A stretch of DNA of 44,438 bases from a virus, in the IMG/VR virus record IMGVR_UViG_3300042305_000935, positions 1 through 44,438 of that record. One strand, written 5' to 3'. A program made the translations under genes and the position numbers. Shown piece after piece: positions 21,609 through 27,295 of the stretch. How positions within the stretch are numbered: the stretch's first letter is position 1; every line of letters begins with the position of its first letter. Under the pieces are notes generated by a model that did no database searches, was not told the origin of the DNA, and saw only the letters and a list, made by a program, of their open reading frames with translations.

Positions 21609-21680
21609 GCACAGACCCGCACAGGCCTGCACAGATTTTCTGGCGCGCGGTATTGCACGCACATGCACATGCCCTAGTAT
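21609..21680 (+). promoter_or_regulatory. Candidate early promoter III with three phased GCACAG boxes
   Basis: TTGCAC (21653-21658) and TAGTAT (21675-21680) are 16 bases apart. The -35 is part of the 14-mer GCGCGGTATTGCAC, exact at 13041. Three GCACAG boxes at 21609, 21619 and 21629 have 10-base spacing, as before promoter II. The predicted start, about 21687, coincides with ATG 21688. Confidence 0.6.
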
Positions 21681-21687
21681 GTACCGC

Positions 21688-21879
21688 ATGAAGCGCAAGG
21701 ACATGTTGGTCGTGCTGTTCAAGCTCCGCAACGCTACCTGCACAGATCCGCGAGCGGATGAGTTCTGCTCGACCGAAGAAAGCCTCTGCACGTCTTCGCG
21801 TGCTGAGGGAGATCGAAACGACGAGATCGCCGCCAGCGTCGTTTCGCACCAACAGGGCGGCATCACTCAAAAGGACTAG
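21688..21879 (+). CDS. Small basic-then-acidic protein before SSB
   Basis: A 63-residue protein from ATG 21688 (MKRKDMLVVLFKLRNATCTD), or 66 from ATG 21679. It ends seven bases before the SSB-like gene. The N-terminus is basic/hydrophobic, the C-terminus Ser/Glu/Asp-rich and probably disordered. It may be a leaderless reading frame because the promoter's predicted start lies at its ATG. No family recognised; it could also be only a leader for the SSB gene. Confidence 0.4.
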   Translation: MKRKDMLVVLFKLRNATCTDPRADEFCSTEESLCTSSRAEGDRNDEIAASVVSHQQGGITQKD

Positions 21880-21885
21880 TACGTC

Positions 21886-22503
21886 ATGGGACTGAAGATT
21901 ACGAGCAACGACAAGGGCAGTTCGATTGAGGCGGGCGCGTGGCCCGCCGTGTGCTGCGGCTACGTCGATCTGGGGACGCAAACGTCTCAGTTCGAGGCCA
22001 AGGTCGCGCACAAGATCATGATCTTGTGGGACATGCCCGACCAGCGCATCAGCATCGACGGCAAGTCGTTGCCGCGCCGCATCAGCGCTCGCTACACGGC
22101 TAGTTTGCACGAAAAGGCCAGCTTCAGGAAAGTTCTGGATGGCTGGCTGGGCCGCCTCAAGCCCGAGGAGGTCGCCTCCTTTGACCTCGATACGATCGTC
22201 GGCAAGCCTTGCTTGCTGAACATCAGCAACAAAGAGAAGCCCGATGGCAAGAGCTTCGCGAGCGTGTCGTCGGTGATGCCGCTCCCCAAGGGCATGCCTC
22301 GTCCGGCGCTCGAGGTCGAGGCTGTGCGCTACTGCCTGACCGACGACAAGGGCAACGTCAACACCGACTTCGGTCTGGTGGCAGACTGGATGCAGAAGAT
22401 CATCAAGGAGTCGCACGAATGGAAGGCTGCGATGGGCGAGGCTCCGTCGCAGGTGGGCGGCGACAACGAAGTCCGTCACCTCTCTTCGGAGGTGCCTTTC
22501 TAA
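21886..22503 (+). CDS. Phage single-stranded DNA-binding-type protein
   Basis: A 205-residue protein. GAWPAVCCGYVDLGTQTSQF near the start, then ILWDMPD, and later LLNISNKEKPDGKSFASVSS and PLPKGMPRPALE match a phage replication protein family with an OB-type fold, and the C-terminus ends in an SSB-like tip (HLSSEVPF, acidic then Pro-Phe) that usually binds host replication proteins. It is the main product of the promoter III transcript. It would coat single-stranded DNA formed at the origin. A proper profile search is needed for the exact family. Confidence 0.7.
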   Translation: MGLKITSNDKGSSIEAGAWPAVCCGYVDLGTQTSQFEAKVAHKIMILWDMPDQRISIDGKSLPRRISARYTASLHEKASFRKVLDGWLGRLKPEEVASFDLDTIVGKPCLLNISNKEKPDGKSFASVSSVMPLPKGMPRPALEVEAVRYCLTDDKGNVNTDFGLVADWMQKIIKESHEWKAAMGEAPSQVGGDNEVRHLSSEVPF

Positions 22504-22736
22504 TGAAGCTTTCCAGCAACCGAGCCTGCATCGCCATCGCCGTGCTCGAGGAGTACATCTCCGGCCTCGATCGCGTCATCGAGGGCGCGGAGATCTGCAT
22601 CACCGCGCATGGGCGCATTCCCGATGCTCCGGCTCCGGAGATGGAAGACTTCCGGATCCAGATGATCGAGATTCGGAATGTCCTTCAGGCACAGGTCGAT
22701 GAGTGGAAGGCGCAAGACGCCGTGGAGGCGAACTGA
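22503..22736 (+). CDS. Unknown helical protein, 77 residues
   Basis: Starts in a TAATG overlap with the SSB-like gene. Three helices: ACIAIAVLEEYISGLDRVIE, MEDFRIQMIEIRNVLQAQVD and a short acidic end. No motif. It sits between SSB and the Gp157-like protein, suggesting a recombination/replication accessory, but this is only context. Confidence 0.55.
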   Translation: MKLSSNRACIAIAVLEEYISGLDRVIEGAEICITAHGRIPDAPAPEMEDFRIQMIEIRNVLQAQVDEWKAQDAVEAN

Positions 22737-22737
22737 C

Positions 22738-23301
22738 ATGAGCACTCTCAAGGAGCTGATGTCCGAGTTCTACGCGATCGAGTCGCAGATCGTCGCCGCT
22801 GGCGGCGAGCTGCCTCCGGGGTCCGACCTCGAGATGAAGTGGGACGCTCTCTGCACAGCGATGACGGAGAAGGCCGACAACTGCGCCCTCTACATCATCG
22901 ACCTGCGCGCTCGAGCCGAGGCCCGTCGTGAGGCCCACAAGAAGGGCCTCGCGGCGTGCGACGCGATGGACAAGCTGGCGGATCGCTTCCTCCGGCACAT
23001 CGACTTCGTCATGGGCGAGCGCAAGGAAATCGCGGGAGAGACGTTCACGCTTCGTCGTGTGGCGAACCCGCCCAAGGTGGATGTGCTCGAGGAGTGGAAG
23101 GTGAAGATGTACCTCCCCGAATGCGTGAAACGGGGCGAGCCCATGCCGCATGGCAGCTACGAGCTTCGGATGTCGCCCGACGGCGGATCCGAGGTGATCC
23201 CCCTGTCGATCGACAAGAACGTGCTCCGGCGCGCTCTACTCGACGGCAAGTGCATCGACGGCGCGACCATCACCCGTGGACACAGGATCGATGTGCGATG
23301 A
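22738..23301 (+). CDS. Gp157-like protein
   Basis: A 187-residue protein matching the siphovirus Gp157 plan: helical N-terminal half with ALCTAMTEKADNCALYIIDL and RREAHKKGLAACDAMDKLAD, RFLRHIDFVMGERKEIAGE, then the family's signature strand FTLRRVANPPKVDVLEEWKV, and a C-terminal DKNVLRRALLDGKCIDGATI followed by RGHRIDVR. The family is found next to SSB and recombination genes and has been linked to phage resistance in Streptococcus phages; its mechanism is unclear. Operon position here agrees with the family. It ends in an ATGA overlap. Confidence 0.75.
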   Translation: MSTLKELMSEFYAIESQIVAAGGELPPGSDLEMKWDALCTAMTEKADNCALYIIDLRARAEARREAHKKGLAACDAMDKLADRFLRHIDFVMGERKEIAGETFTLRRVANPPKVDVLEEWKVKMYLPECVKRGEPMPHGSYELRMSPDGGSEVIPLSIDKNVLRRALLDGKCIDGATITRGHRIDVR

Positions 23302-23531
23302 GCGGCTTCAAGGAAGTGTCGATCGAATGGCAAGATCTCGTCGTCCACGGCGAGGTCGATTTCGATGAAGGCTCCACCGACCGAGAGAACGGATATCCTC
23401 CGGCGTGGGAGGTCGTCATCAACTCCATCGAGTTCGGGAACAAGGCTCTTCCCGATCTGGTTCAAGACCTGATCCTCGCGAGCTACAGGTTTGAGCTCGA
23501 GGAACTTCTGATTGAAGAAGCTCGAGACTAG
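23298..23531 (+). CDS. Unknown acidic protein, 77 residues
   Basis: ATGA-coupled to the Gp157-like gene. A small acidic alpha/beta protein: EVSIEWQDLVVHGEVDFDEG, AWEVVINSIEFG, and a helical C-terminus LVQDLILASYRFELEELLIE. No motif or family recognised. The opening strands with a later acidic helix resemble small phage proteins of unknown role that travel with Gp157. Confidence 0.55.
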   Translation: MSGFKEVSIEWQDLVVHGEVDFDEGSTDRENGYPPAWEVVINSIEFGNKALPDLVQDLILASYRFELEELLIEEARD

Positions 23532-23534
23532 CTG

Positions 23535-23756
23535 ATGAAGCTCAGCCTCGAGCTAGAGCGTGTGTCCCGCCTCCTTCGCATCGCGATTCAGGCTCGCGAC
23601 AACAAGGCGGCGGGACACTTCATTGATGAGGACGCGCGCACCCGATGCATGCGGTTTATGAACGATCGCATCAGTAGACTCTCGGTCGAGCGCGACGAAG
23701 TCCTCAAGAAGATCAACGAAACACCAGAACACAACGACCCAAGAAACGAGTGGTAA
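23535..23756 (+). CDS. Small coiled-coil protein, 73 residues
   Basis: A 73-residue helical protein (LELERVSRLLRIAIQARDNK, FMNDRISRLSVERDEVLKKI) with a polar tail. The last helix has heptad spacing and may dimerise. Its stop forms a TAATG overlap with the nuclease gene. No family recognised. Confidence 0.5.
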   Translation: MKLSLELERVSRLLRIAIQARDNKAAGHFIDEDARTRCMRFMNDRISRLSVERDEVLKKINETPEHNDPRNEW

Positions 23757-24103
23757 TGACCCCCACCCAGCGTGCCCTCAAGCTCATGCGTGAGCTGGGC
23801 TACCAAGCGGCCATCGTCGAGCGATGGAACCCGCACGCAAAGATCCGGCAGGATCTCTTCGGCGTGTTCGACATCCTCGCCGTGGGCGACGGGAAGATCC
23901 GTGGCCTTCAGGTCAGCAGCGGCAGCAACCACGCTGCCCGTGTTCGCAAGATCCGCGAGTGGGCTGGCCTTCGGGACTGGCTTGCTTGTGGCGGAACAGC
24001 GGAGGTTTGGACATGGGCCAAGCGAGGCCCGCGAGGCAAGCCGAAGCGTTGGACGCTGAGGCAGGAAACAGTTGATTTGTCAGGACTAAAAACAAACAAG
24101 TAG
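23756..24103 (+). CDS. PD-(D/E)XK-like nuclease
   Basis: A 115-residue protein from ATG 23756. It follows a small phage nuclease plan: ELGYQAAIVERWNPHAKIRQ (conserved Glu in the first helix), DLFGVFDILAVG (metal-binding Asp), then GLQVSSGSNHAARVRKI, where Q-V-S/T corresponds to the ExK/QxK strand, and AEVWTWAKRGPRGKPKRW at the end. This architecture fits the Holliday-junction/VRR-type PD-(D/E)XK family. It lies with SSB and Gp157-like genes, so it may resolve recombination or replication intermediates. The catalytic assignment is by eye. Confidence 0.65.
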   Translation: MTPTQRALKLMRELGYQAAIVERWNPHAKIRQDLFGVFDILAVGDGKIRGLQVSSGSNHAARVRKIREWAGLRDWLACGGTAEVWTWAKRGPRGKPKRWTLRQETVDLSGLKTNK

Positions 24104-24108
24104 ATCCA

Positions 24109-24396
24109 ATGACCAAGAAGAAGATGGTTCCCGTTCTAGTAACGACCTTGCATCGAGGTGTGTTTTTCGGTTACACAACCGACTACAGCGGAGACACCAT
24201 TACGCTCAAGGATGCGCGGATGTGCATCTACTGGAGCGCGGATGTGAAGGGCTGTTTTGGCCTCGCGGCGACTGGCCCTTCGAGCGGATGCAAAGTTGGG
24301 CCGAAGGCGGACATCCAAGTTCGCAACGTGACCGCAGTCGCGCTGTGCAGCGATACTGCCGTTGCAGCTTGGGAGAAGGCTCCGTGGAGCAACTAA
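24109..24396 (+). CDS. DUF6948-like small phage protein
   Basis: A 95-residue protein with phrases of a widespread phage family (DUF6948, from memory): VTTLHRGVFFGYTTDYSGDT, TLKDARMCIYWSADVKGCFG, LAATGPSSGCKVGPKADIQV, ending in WEKAPWS. Function unknown; the family often precedes a Gly/Tyr-repeat gene, exactly as here. Confidence 0.75.
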   Translation: MTKKKMVPVLVTTLHRGVFFGYTTDYSGDTITLKDARMCIYWSADVKGCFGLAATGPSSGCKVGPKADIQVRNVTAVALCSDTAVAAWEKAPWSN

Positions 24397-24557
24397 TTCG
24401 CGGTGTGATGAGCCGTGATGGTTACGGCTATGGTTATGGCCTTGGCTATGGCGATAGTGTTGGCAACGGCTATGGACATGGCGATGGCGGTGGTAGCTCT
24501 GGCGATGGCTCTGGCGATGGCTATGGTGAAGCGGACATTGTGGAGCAAAACCAATGA
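24384..24557 (+). CDS. Gly/Tyr repeat peptide
   Basis: A 57-residue peptide starting at GTG 24384, inside the previous gene's end, with GGGAGAAGG upstream. From residue 13 it is GYGYGYGLGYGDSVGNGYGH and more GDG/GYG repeats, encoded by 6-base units GGCTAT/GGCGAT. This partner gene of the DUF6948-like protein occurs in many phages. It is probably disordered or forms a sticky Gly/Tyr/Asp phase; the role is unknown. ATG 24408 is an alternative start. Confidence 0.65.
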   Translation: MEQLIRGVMSRDGYGYGYGLGYGDSVGNGYGHGDGGGSSGDGSGDGYGEADIVEQNQ

Positions 24558-24760
24558 TCGAACGATACAACATCAGAATGTACAAGTATTGCCCGAAATG
24601 CAGAACGTCAGAATACAAGTCTGATGTTGGCGCGTGGGTCAAATACGAAGACCACGCGGCTCAAATTGAATCGCTCATGGGCCAGATCAAAAGCCTCAAG
24701 GGTATGATCGACGAAATTCTTTCCACCGACAGTTCGACTGGTGATAGGATTTTTCCATGA
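24554..24760 (+). CDS. Small protein with CxxC and coiled coil
   Basis: A 68-residue protein, ATGA-coupled at both ends. CPKC (about 13-16) could bind zinc or be a partial ribbon; WVKYEDHAAQIESLMGQIKS and a following LKGMIDEIL give a short coiled coil. The layout (CxxC near the N-terminus, then a heptad helix) is common in phage Lar-like or treble-clef proteins, but half the ligands are missing. Confidence 0.5.
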   Translation: MIERYNIRMYKYCPKCRTSEYKSDVGAWVKYEDHAAQIESLMGQIKSLKGMIDEILSTDSSTGDRIFP

Positions 24761-24930
24761 ACAAGTACACCCAAGAAGAGATCGATTCCAAGATCGTTGA
24801 GGCCGAAGCCCTGCTCGACATGCATGGCGGTCCCAAAGCGGTCGATCCTGCGACAGTCATCGTTGTTGCGCGGCTCCTGCTTGAGATCATCAAGTATCTG
24901 CGCGACAAGAACTCGACCGAGCGAGTCTAA
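24757..24930 (+). CDS. Last gene of early block II, 57 residues
   Basis: A helical 57-residue protein starting in ATGA overlap and ending at TAA 24930. Two helices: QEEIDSKIVEAEALLDMHGG and ATVIVVARLLLEIIKYLRDK; the second is hydrophobic on one face. Unknown role. After it comes the two-way termination region. Confidence 0.5.
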   Translation: MNKYTQEEIDSKIVEAEALLDMHGGPKAVDPATVIVVARLLLEIIKYLRDKNSTERV

Positions 24931-25101
24931 ACAGGCGCATAGGCTCGGTGCGTCCGCCTCACGGCGGGGAGCGCGAAGCGGACGGCTTGGTCCGCTACAC
25001 CTGTGCTGATGCGTGGACGCACGATAGGCACAACCAGCAGGGAGCGATATGAGAGAGGGAGGGCGCTGGTCCCTCCCTCTCGGCCTATCAGGCAGGCAGG
25101 A
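24931..25101. terminator. Convergent terminator region with 11-bp stem
   Basis: Between the end of the rightward block and the last leftward gene. GAGAGGGAGGG (25053-25063) and CCCTCCCTCTC (25071-25081) form an 11-bp perfect stem with loop CGCTGGT. A second stem AGCGGAC/GTCCGCT (24977-24983 and 24990-24996) lies upstream. Neither has a T-run, so termination may need Rho or depend on stem strength. Otherwise nothing coding is seen here. Confidence 0.6.
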
Positions 25102-25146
25102 CTAGCAGCCCTTGCCCTTGCCCTTCTTCTTCTTCATGCCCTTCAT
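25102..25146 (-). CDS. 14-residue Lys/Gly peptide
   Basis: The minus strand reads MKGMKKKKGKGKGC then stop, from ATG 25146, nine bases after the exported-protein gene. A run of six GGC/AAG codons is unlikely as chance, and it keeps the spacing of the operon, but no clear ribosome site precedes it. Similar Lys/Gly mini-genes occur in phage late operons. It could be a DNA- or membrane-binding micropeptide, or only a relic. Confidence 0.35.
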   Translation of the reverse strand: MKGMKKKKGKGKGC

Positions 25147-25154
25147 GGGTTCGC

Positions 25155-25637
25155 CTATCGGGGTTCGGTGAAGGCATCCTCAGCCCCAGCCCGCACGCCG
25201 GATGCGATGGCGTGCAGGAGTGCGAGGCCGCGCTGGCCCGCAGGGAGTCCGCCTCGAGCGTCCAGCAGAGCTTGGCCCTCGAGCAGCACAAGTTTCGCCA
25301 TCGGAGTCACCCAAGCAATCTTGTCCGCCGACGTGGCGACGAAGTCGCTGTCCGCGCTGGCCGTCGCCTCGGCCAGCATCTCAGAGTACGCGACGACGTG
25401 TTCGTATTCGTCGGGCTGAGCCTTCACGACCGTGTATCCAGCCGCCTCCGACCACGCCTTCACGCGAGTGAGGTACGCCTGCCATTGAGGCTCTTCCATC
25501 GTGGCGAGCTGGTCGAGGCTCTTGGGAGCTCCGACGCACGATGCTCCTGAGACCGAAACAGCGAGCGTGGCGAGGAGAGCCGCGATCAGAAAGATGACGA
25601 TGCGCTCGGTGCGCTTGGTGATGTGGTGGCAGGTCAT
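25155..25637 (-). CDS. Exported protein, possible lysis accessory
   Basis: A 160-residue protein, ATGA-coupled to the phosphoesterase gene. Basic start then a hydrophobic segment IVIFLIAALLATLAVSVSG (about 13-31) ending at GAS-C34, so a signal peptide or, with Cys34, a lipoprotein-like anchor (the box lacks the usual Leu at -3). The mature part is helical: QWQAYLTRVKAWSEAAGYTV, VVAYSEMLAEATASADSDF. At the end of the late operon near a membrane coiled-coil protein, it may be an outer spanin-like or periplasmic protein; no direct motif supports this. Confidence 0.55.
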   Translation of the reverse strand: MTCHHITKRTERIVIFLIAALLATLAVSVSGASCVGAPKSLDQLATMEEPQWQAYLTRVKAWSEAAGYTVVKAQPDEYEHVVAYSEMLAEATASADSDFVATSADKIAWVTPMAKLVLLEGQALLDARGGLPAGQRGLALLHAIASGVRAGAEDAFTEPR

Positions 25638-26668
25638 TTGAGTGCGTGGGTTAGGTAGATGGGGCGGTCGGCCACGAGCCCGTGCTCGCGGCTCCAGAAC
25701 TGTAGACGCTGGACTGGCGAGCCGGAAGCCGCCAGCTCCTCACGGGCGTAGTCGTTGTCGCTCTCGGTCGTCCCGTTGCAGAAGTAGAAGCGTCCGTTGA
25801 TCGAGCCGCTGACGTAGGTGTGGAAGTGCCCGAAGTACAGGTGGCTCCACTCCTCCTCGATGCTGTCGATCCAGCCGCCCATCTTCTTGCCGACCCCGTA
25901 GAACGGGAAGCCGGCGAAGCCGCCTCGGATCTGGTGACCGTGGACCATCAGGTGGTGGTGACCCATCACCGTGTTCACGGCAAAGAAGTCGTCGGGGATG
26001 ACCCACGAGACGCGAGGCTGCTTGCCCACCATCATCTTCGTGGCCTCGTAGCACACCCTGTCCCAGTTGGTCTTGGGATGCGACCCAGCGTGGGGGCTCG
26101 CAGGACGCCCGTGGTTGCCCGCTACGCAGACCACGCGCACACGGTCAACTTCTGCAGCAAGTCGCAGCACAAGCGAAGCCAGAGCGTTTGGGCAGGTCGC
26201 CACGGCCTGGTCGATCACAGGCTGGTCGATCAGGTGCGCTTGTCCGGGGAAGATCTGCTCGCCTTCCACCATGTCGCCGCCGAGGTACAAGTGGATCTCG
26301 TCCACGTTGGCGTAGTGGCGGTGGGCCTCGATACAGCGTAGCGCCCGCTCACCGTACTCGGCCACACGGGCCGACGCGATCTCGCTGTCGTAGGTCTTGG
26401 TGATCTTCCCGAACTGGGTGTCCGAGAGGTGCAGGACCGCAGCCTCCGTCTCCCGCTTCGGCTTGCGCTTGGGCGGCGGCGGGATGGTCGGCGTCTCGTA
26501 CTCGGCCAGCGCATCACGCACAGCGTGCATGATCAACTCGGCCTGTGCGCCAGCCGAGGTGAGCTTATCGCGTAGCTGCTTGTTCGCCTTGCGAAGCTCT
26601 CGTACAGCGGGCGGCTCCTCCGCGAACTTCTCCGCCCACTTAGCCGCCTGTCGCTTCTTACTTACCAC
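25634..26668 (-). CDS. Calcineurin-like metallophosphoesterase
   Basis: A 344-residue protein starting at GTG 26668. After a basic coiled N-terminus (1-72) comes the two-metal phosphoesterase fold: HLSDTQFG (D83, Q85 in place of the usual His), LGGDMVEGE (D132), GNHGR at 184-188, VHGHQ at 242-246 and GHFH at 280-283. These give the expected metal ligands and catalytic His. Substrates of phage members are mostly unknown; nucleic-acid ends or phosphoproteins are possible. Just downstream of a HTH gene and upstream of the exported protein; the long helix suggests it may be attached to a partner. Confidence 0.85.
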   Translation of the reverse strand: MVSKKRQAAKWAEKFAEEPPAVRELRKANKQLRDKLTSAGAQAELIMHAVRDALAEYETPTIPPPPKRKPKRETEAAVLHLSDTQFGKITKTYDSEIASARVAEYGERALRCIEAHRHYANVDEIHLYLGGDMVEGEQIFPGQAHLIDQPVIDQAVATCPNALASLVLRLAAEVDRVRVVCVAGNHGRPASPHAGSHPKTNWDRVCYEATKMMVGKQPRVSWVIPDDFFAVNTVMGHHHLMVHGHQIRGGFAGFPFYGVGKKMGGWIDSIEEEWSHLYFGHFHTYVSGSINGRFYFCNGTTESDNDYAREELAASGSPVQRLQFWSREHGLVADRPIYLTHALK

Positions 26669-26925
26669 TTGATGCCGAGGTGATGCTTGATGTGGTTGTA
26701 CATCGTGGAGTGCCCGACGACGAAGCCGAACTCAGTCTTCAGCATCTCGCAGACCTGCGGCTGACTCACCTTCGTCTTGCCGCTCTGCCTCATCTCCGCG
26801 ATCACTCGCACCGATTCCTGAACATCTTTCGCAGCGACACAGAGCGTACACGCATAGCCACCTGTCCGAGCCTTCGTTGAGGTCGCCCATTCGGCAGCGT
26901 TGAAGCCCTTCTTCACCTTTGCCAT
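26662..26925 (-). CDS. Small helix-turn-helix protein with CxxC
   Basis: An 87-residue protein. CTLC at about 26-29 is followed by a helix and then a helix-turn-helix-like segment SQPQVCEMLKTEFGFVVGHS, where TMYNHIKHHLG is the recognition helix. The pattern (C-x2-C, then I/V-x-xx-F-G-x-S-xx-S-x-HxxxHL) is seen in small phage proteins near terminase or late genes. It could be a late regulator or a small terminase, which is otherwise not identified. TAATG overlap with the membrane protein gene. Confidence 0.55.
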   Translation of the reverse strand: MAKVKKGFNAAEWATSTKARTGGYACTLCVAAKDVQESVRVIAEMRQSGKTKVSQPQVCEMLKTEFGFVVGHSTMYNHIKHHLGIKW

Positions 26926-27293
26926 TACGCATGTTCCTTCCTTGAGACGATTGCCAGATCCTTCTCAAGCAAAGCAAGGATTCGCTCTTGTGTCCACACG
27001 ATTCGCTGCTGCGAAGCAACGAGCTGGGTCACCGCGCCCTCGTTGGCCTCGACGCTACCCGTCGCCGCTTGCACGGCATTGCGAAGAGCATGGAGCGACT
27101 CCTTCAATGTCTTGCGATCCTCGTCAGCCGCCGCACGATCTGCGTCCATCCGCTTGAAGAGGTCGTCGCGGTCACGGTCGCTCCGTGCCACGATCCATTT
27201 CACGACCCATACCCCGCCGCCCACAAGCGGCGTGGTCATGGCGACCACGGTTTCCCATGAAAGGGTGACGACTTCGGGTGATTCGATGAACAT
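26925..27293 (-). CDS. Membrane-anchored coiled-coil protein
   Basis: A 122-residue protein following the giant gene by two bases. One N-terminal hydrophobic segment ETVVAMTTPLVGGGVWVVKW (about 14-33), then a basic/acidic coiled coil from 40 to 110 (RMDADRAAADEDRKTLKESL, NEGAVTQLVASQQRIVWTQE). One span plus a long coiled coil is the plan of inner-membrane spanins (Rz-like) and of some pinholins; no endolysin is nearby, so the role is open. Confidence 0.55.
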   Translation of the reverse strand: MFIESPEVVTLSWETVVAMTTPLVGGGVWVVKWIVARSDRDRDDLFKRMDADRAAADEDRKTLKESLHALRNAVQAATGSVEANEGAVTQLVASQQRIVWTQERILALLEKDLAIVSRKEHA

Positions 27294-27295
27294 GT

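Noticed and set aside
24945-25015. Possible tRNA near the convergent terminator
   Set aside because: There are stems, but no T-loop (GGTTCGA-like) and no consistent anticodon arm.
26187-26240. Direct repeat of CTGGTCGATCA in the phosphoesterase gene
   Set aside because: Short and explained by the coding of LIDQPVIDQ; no regulatory context.
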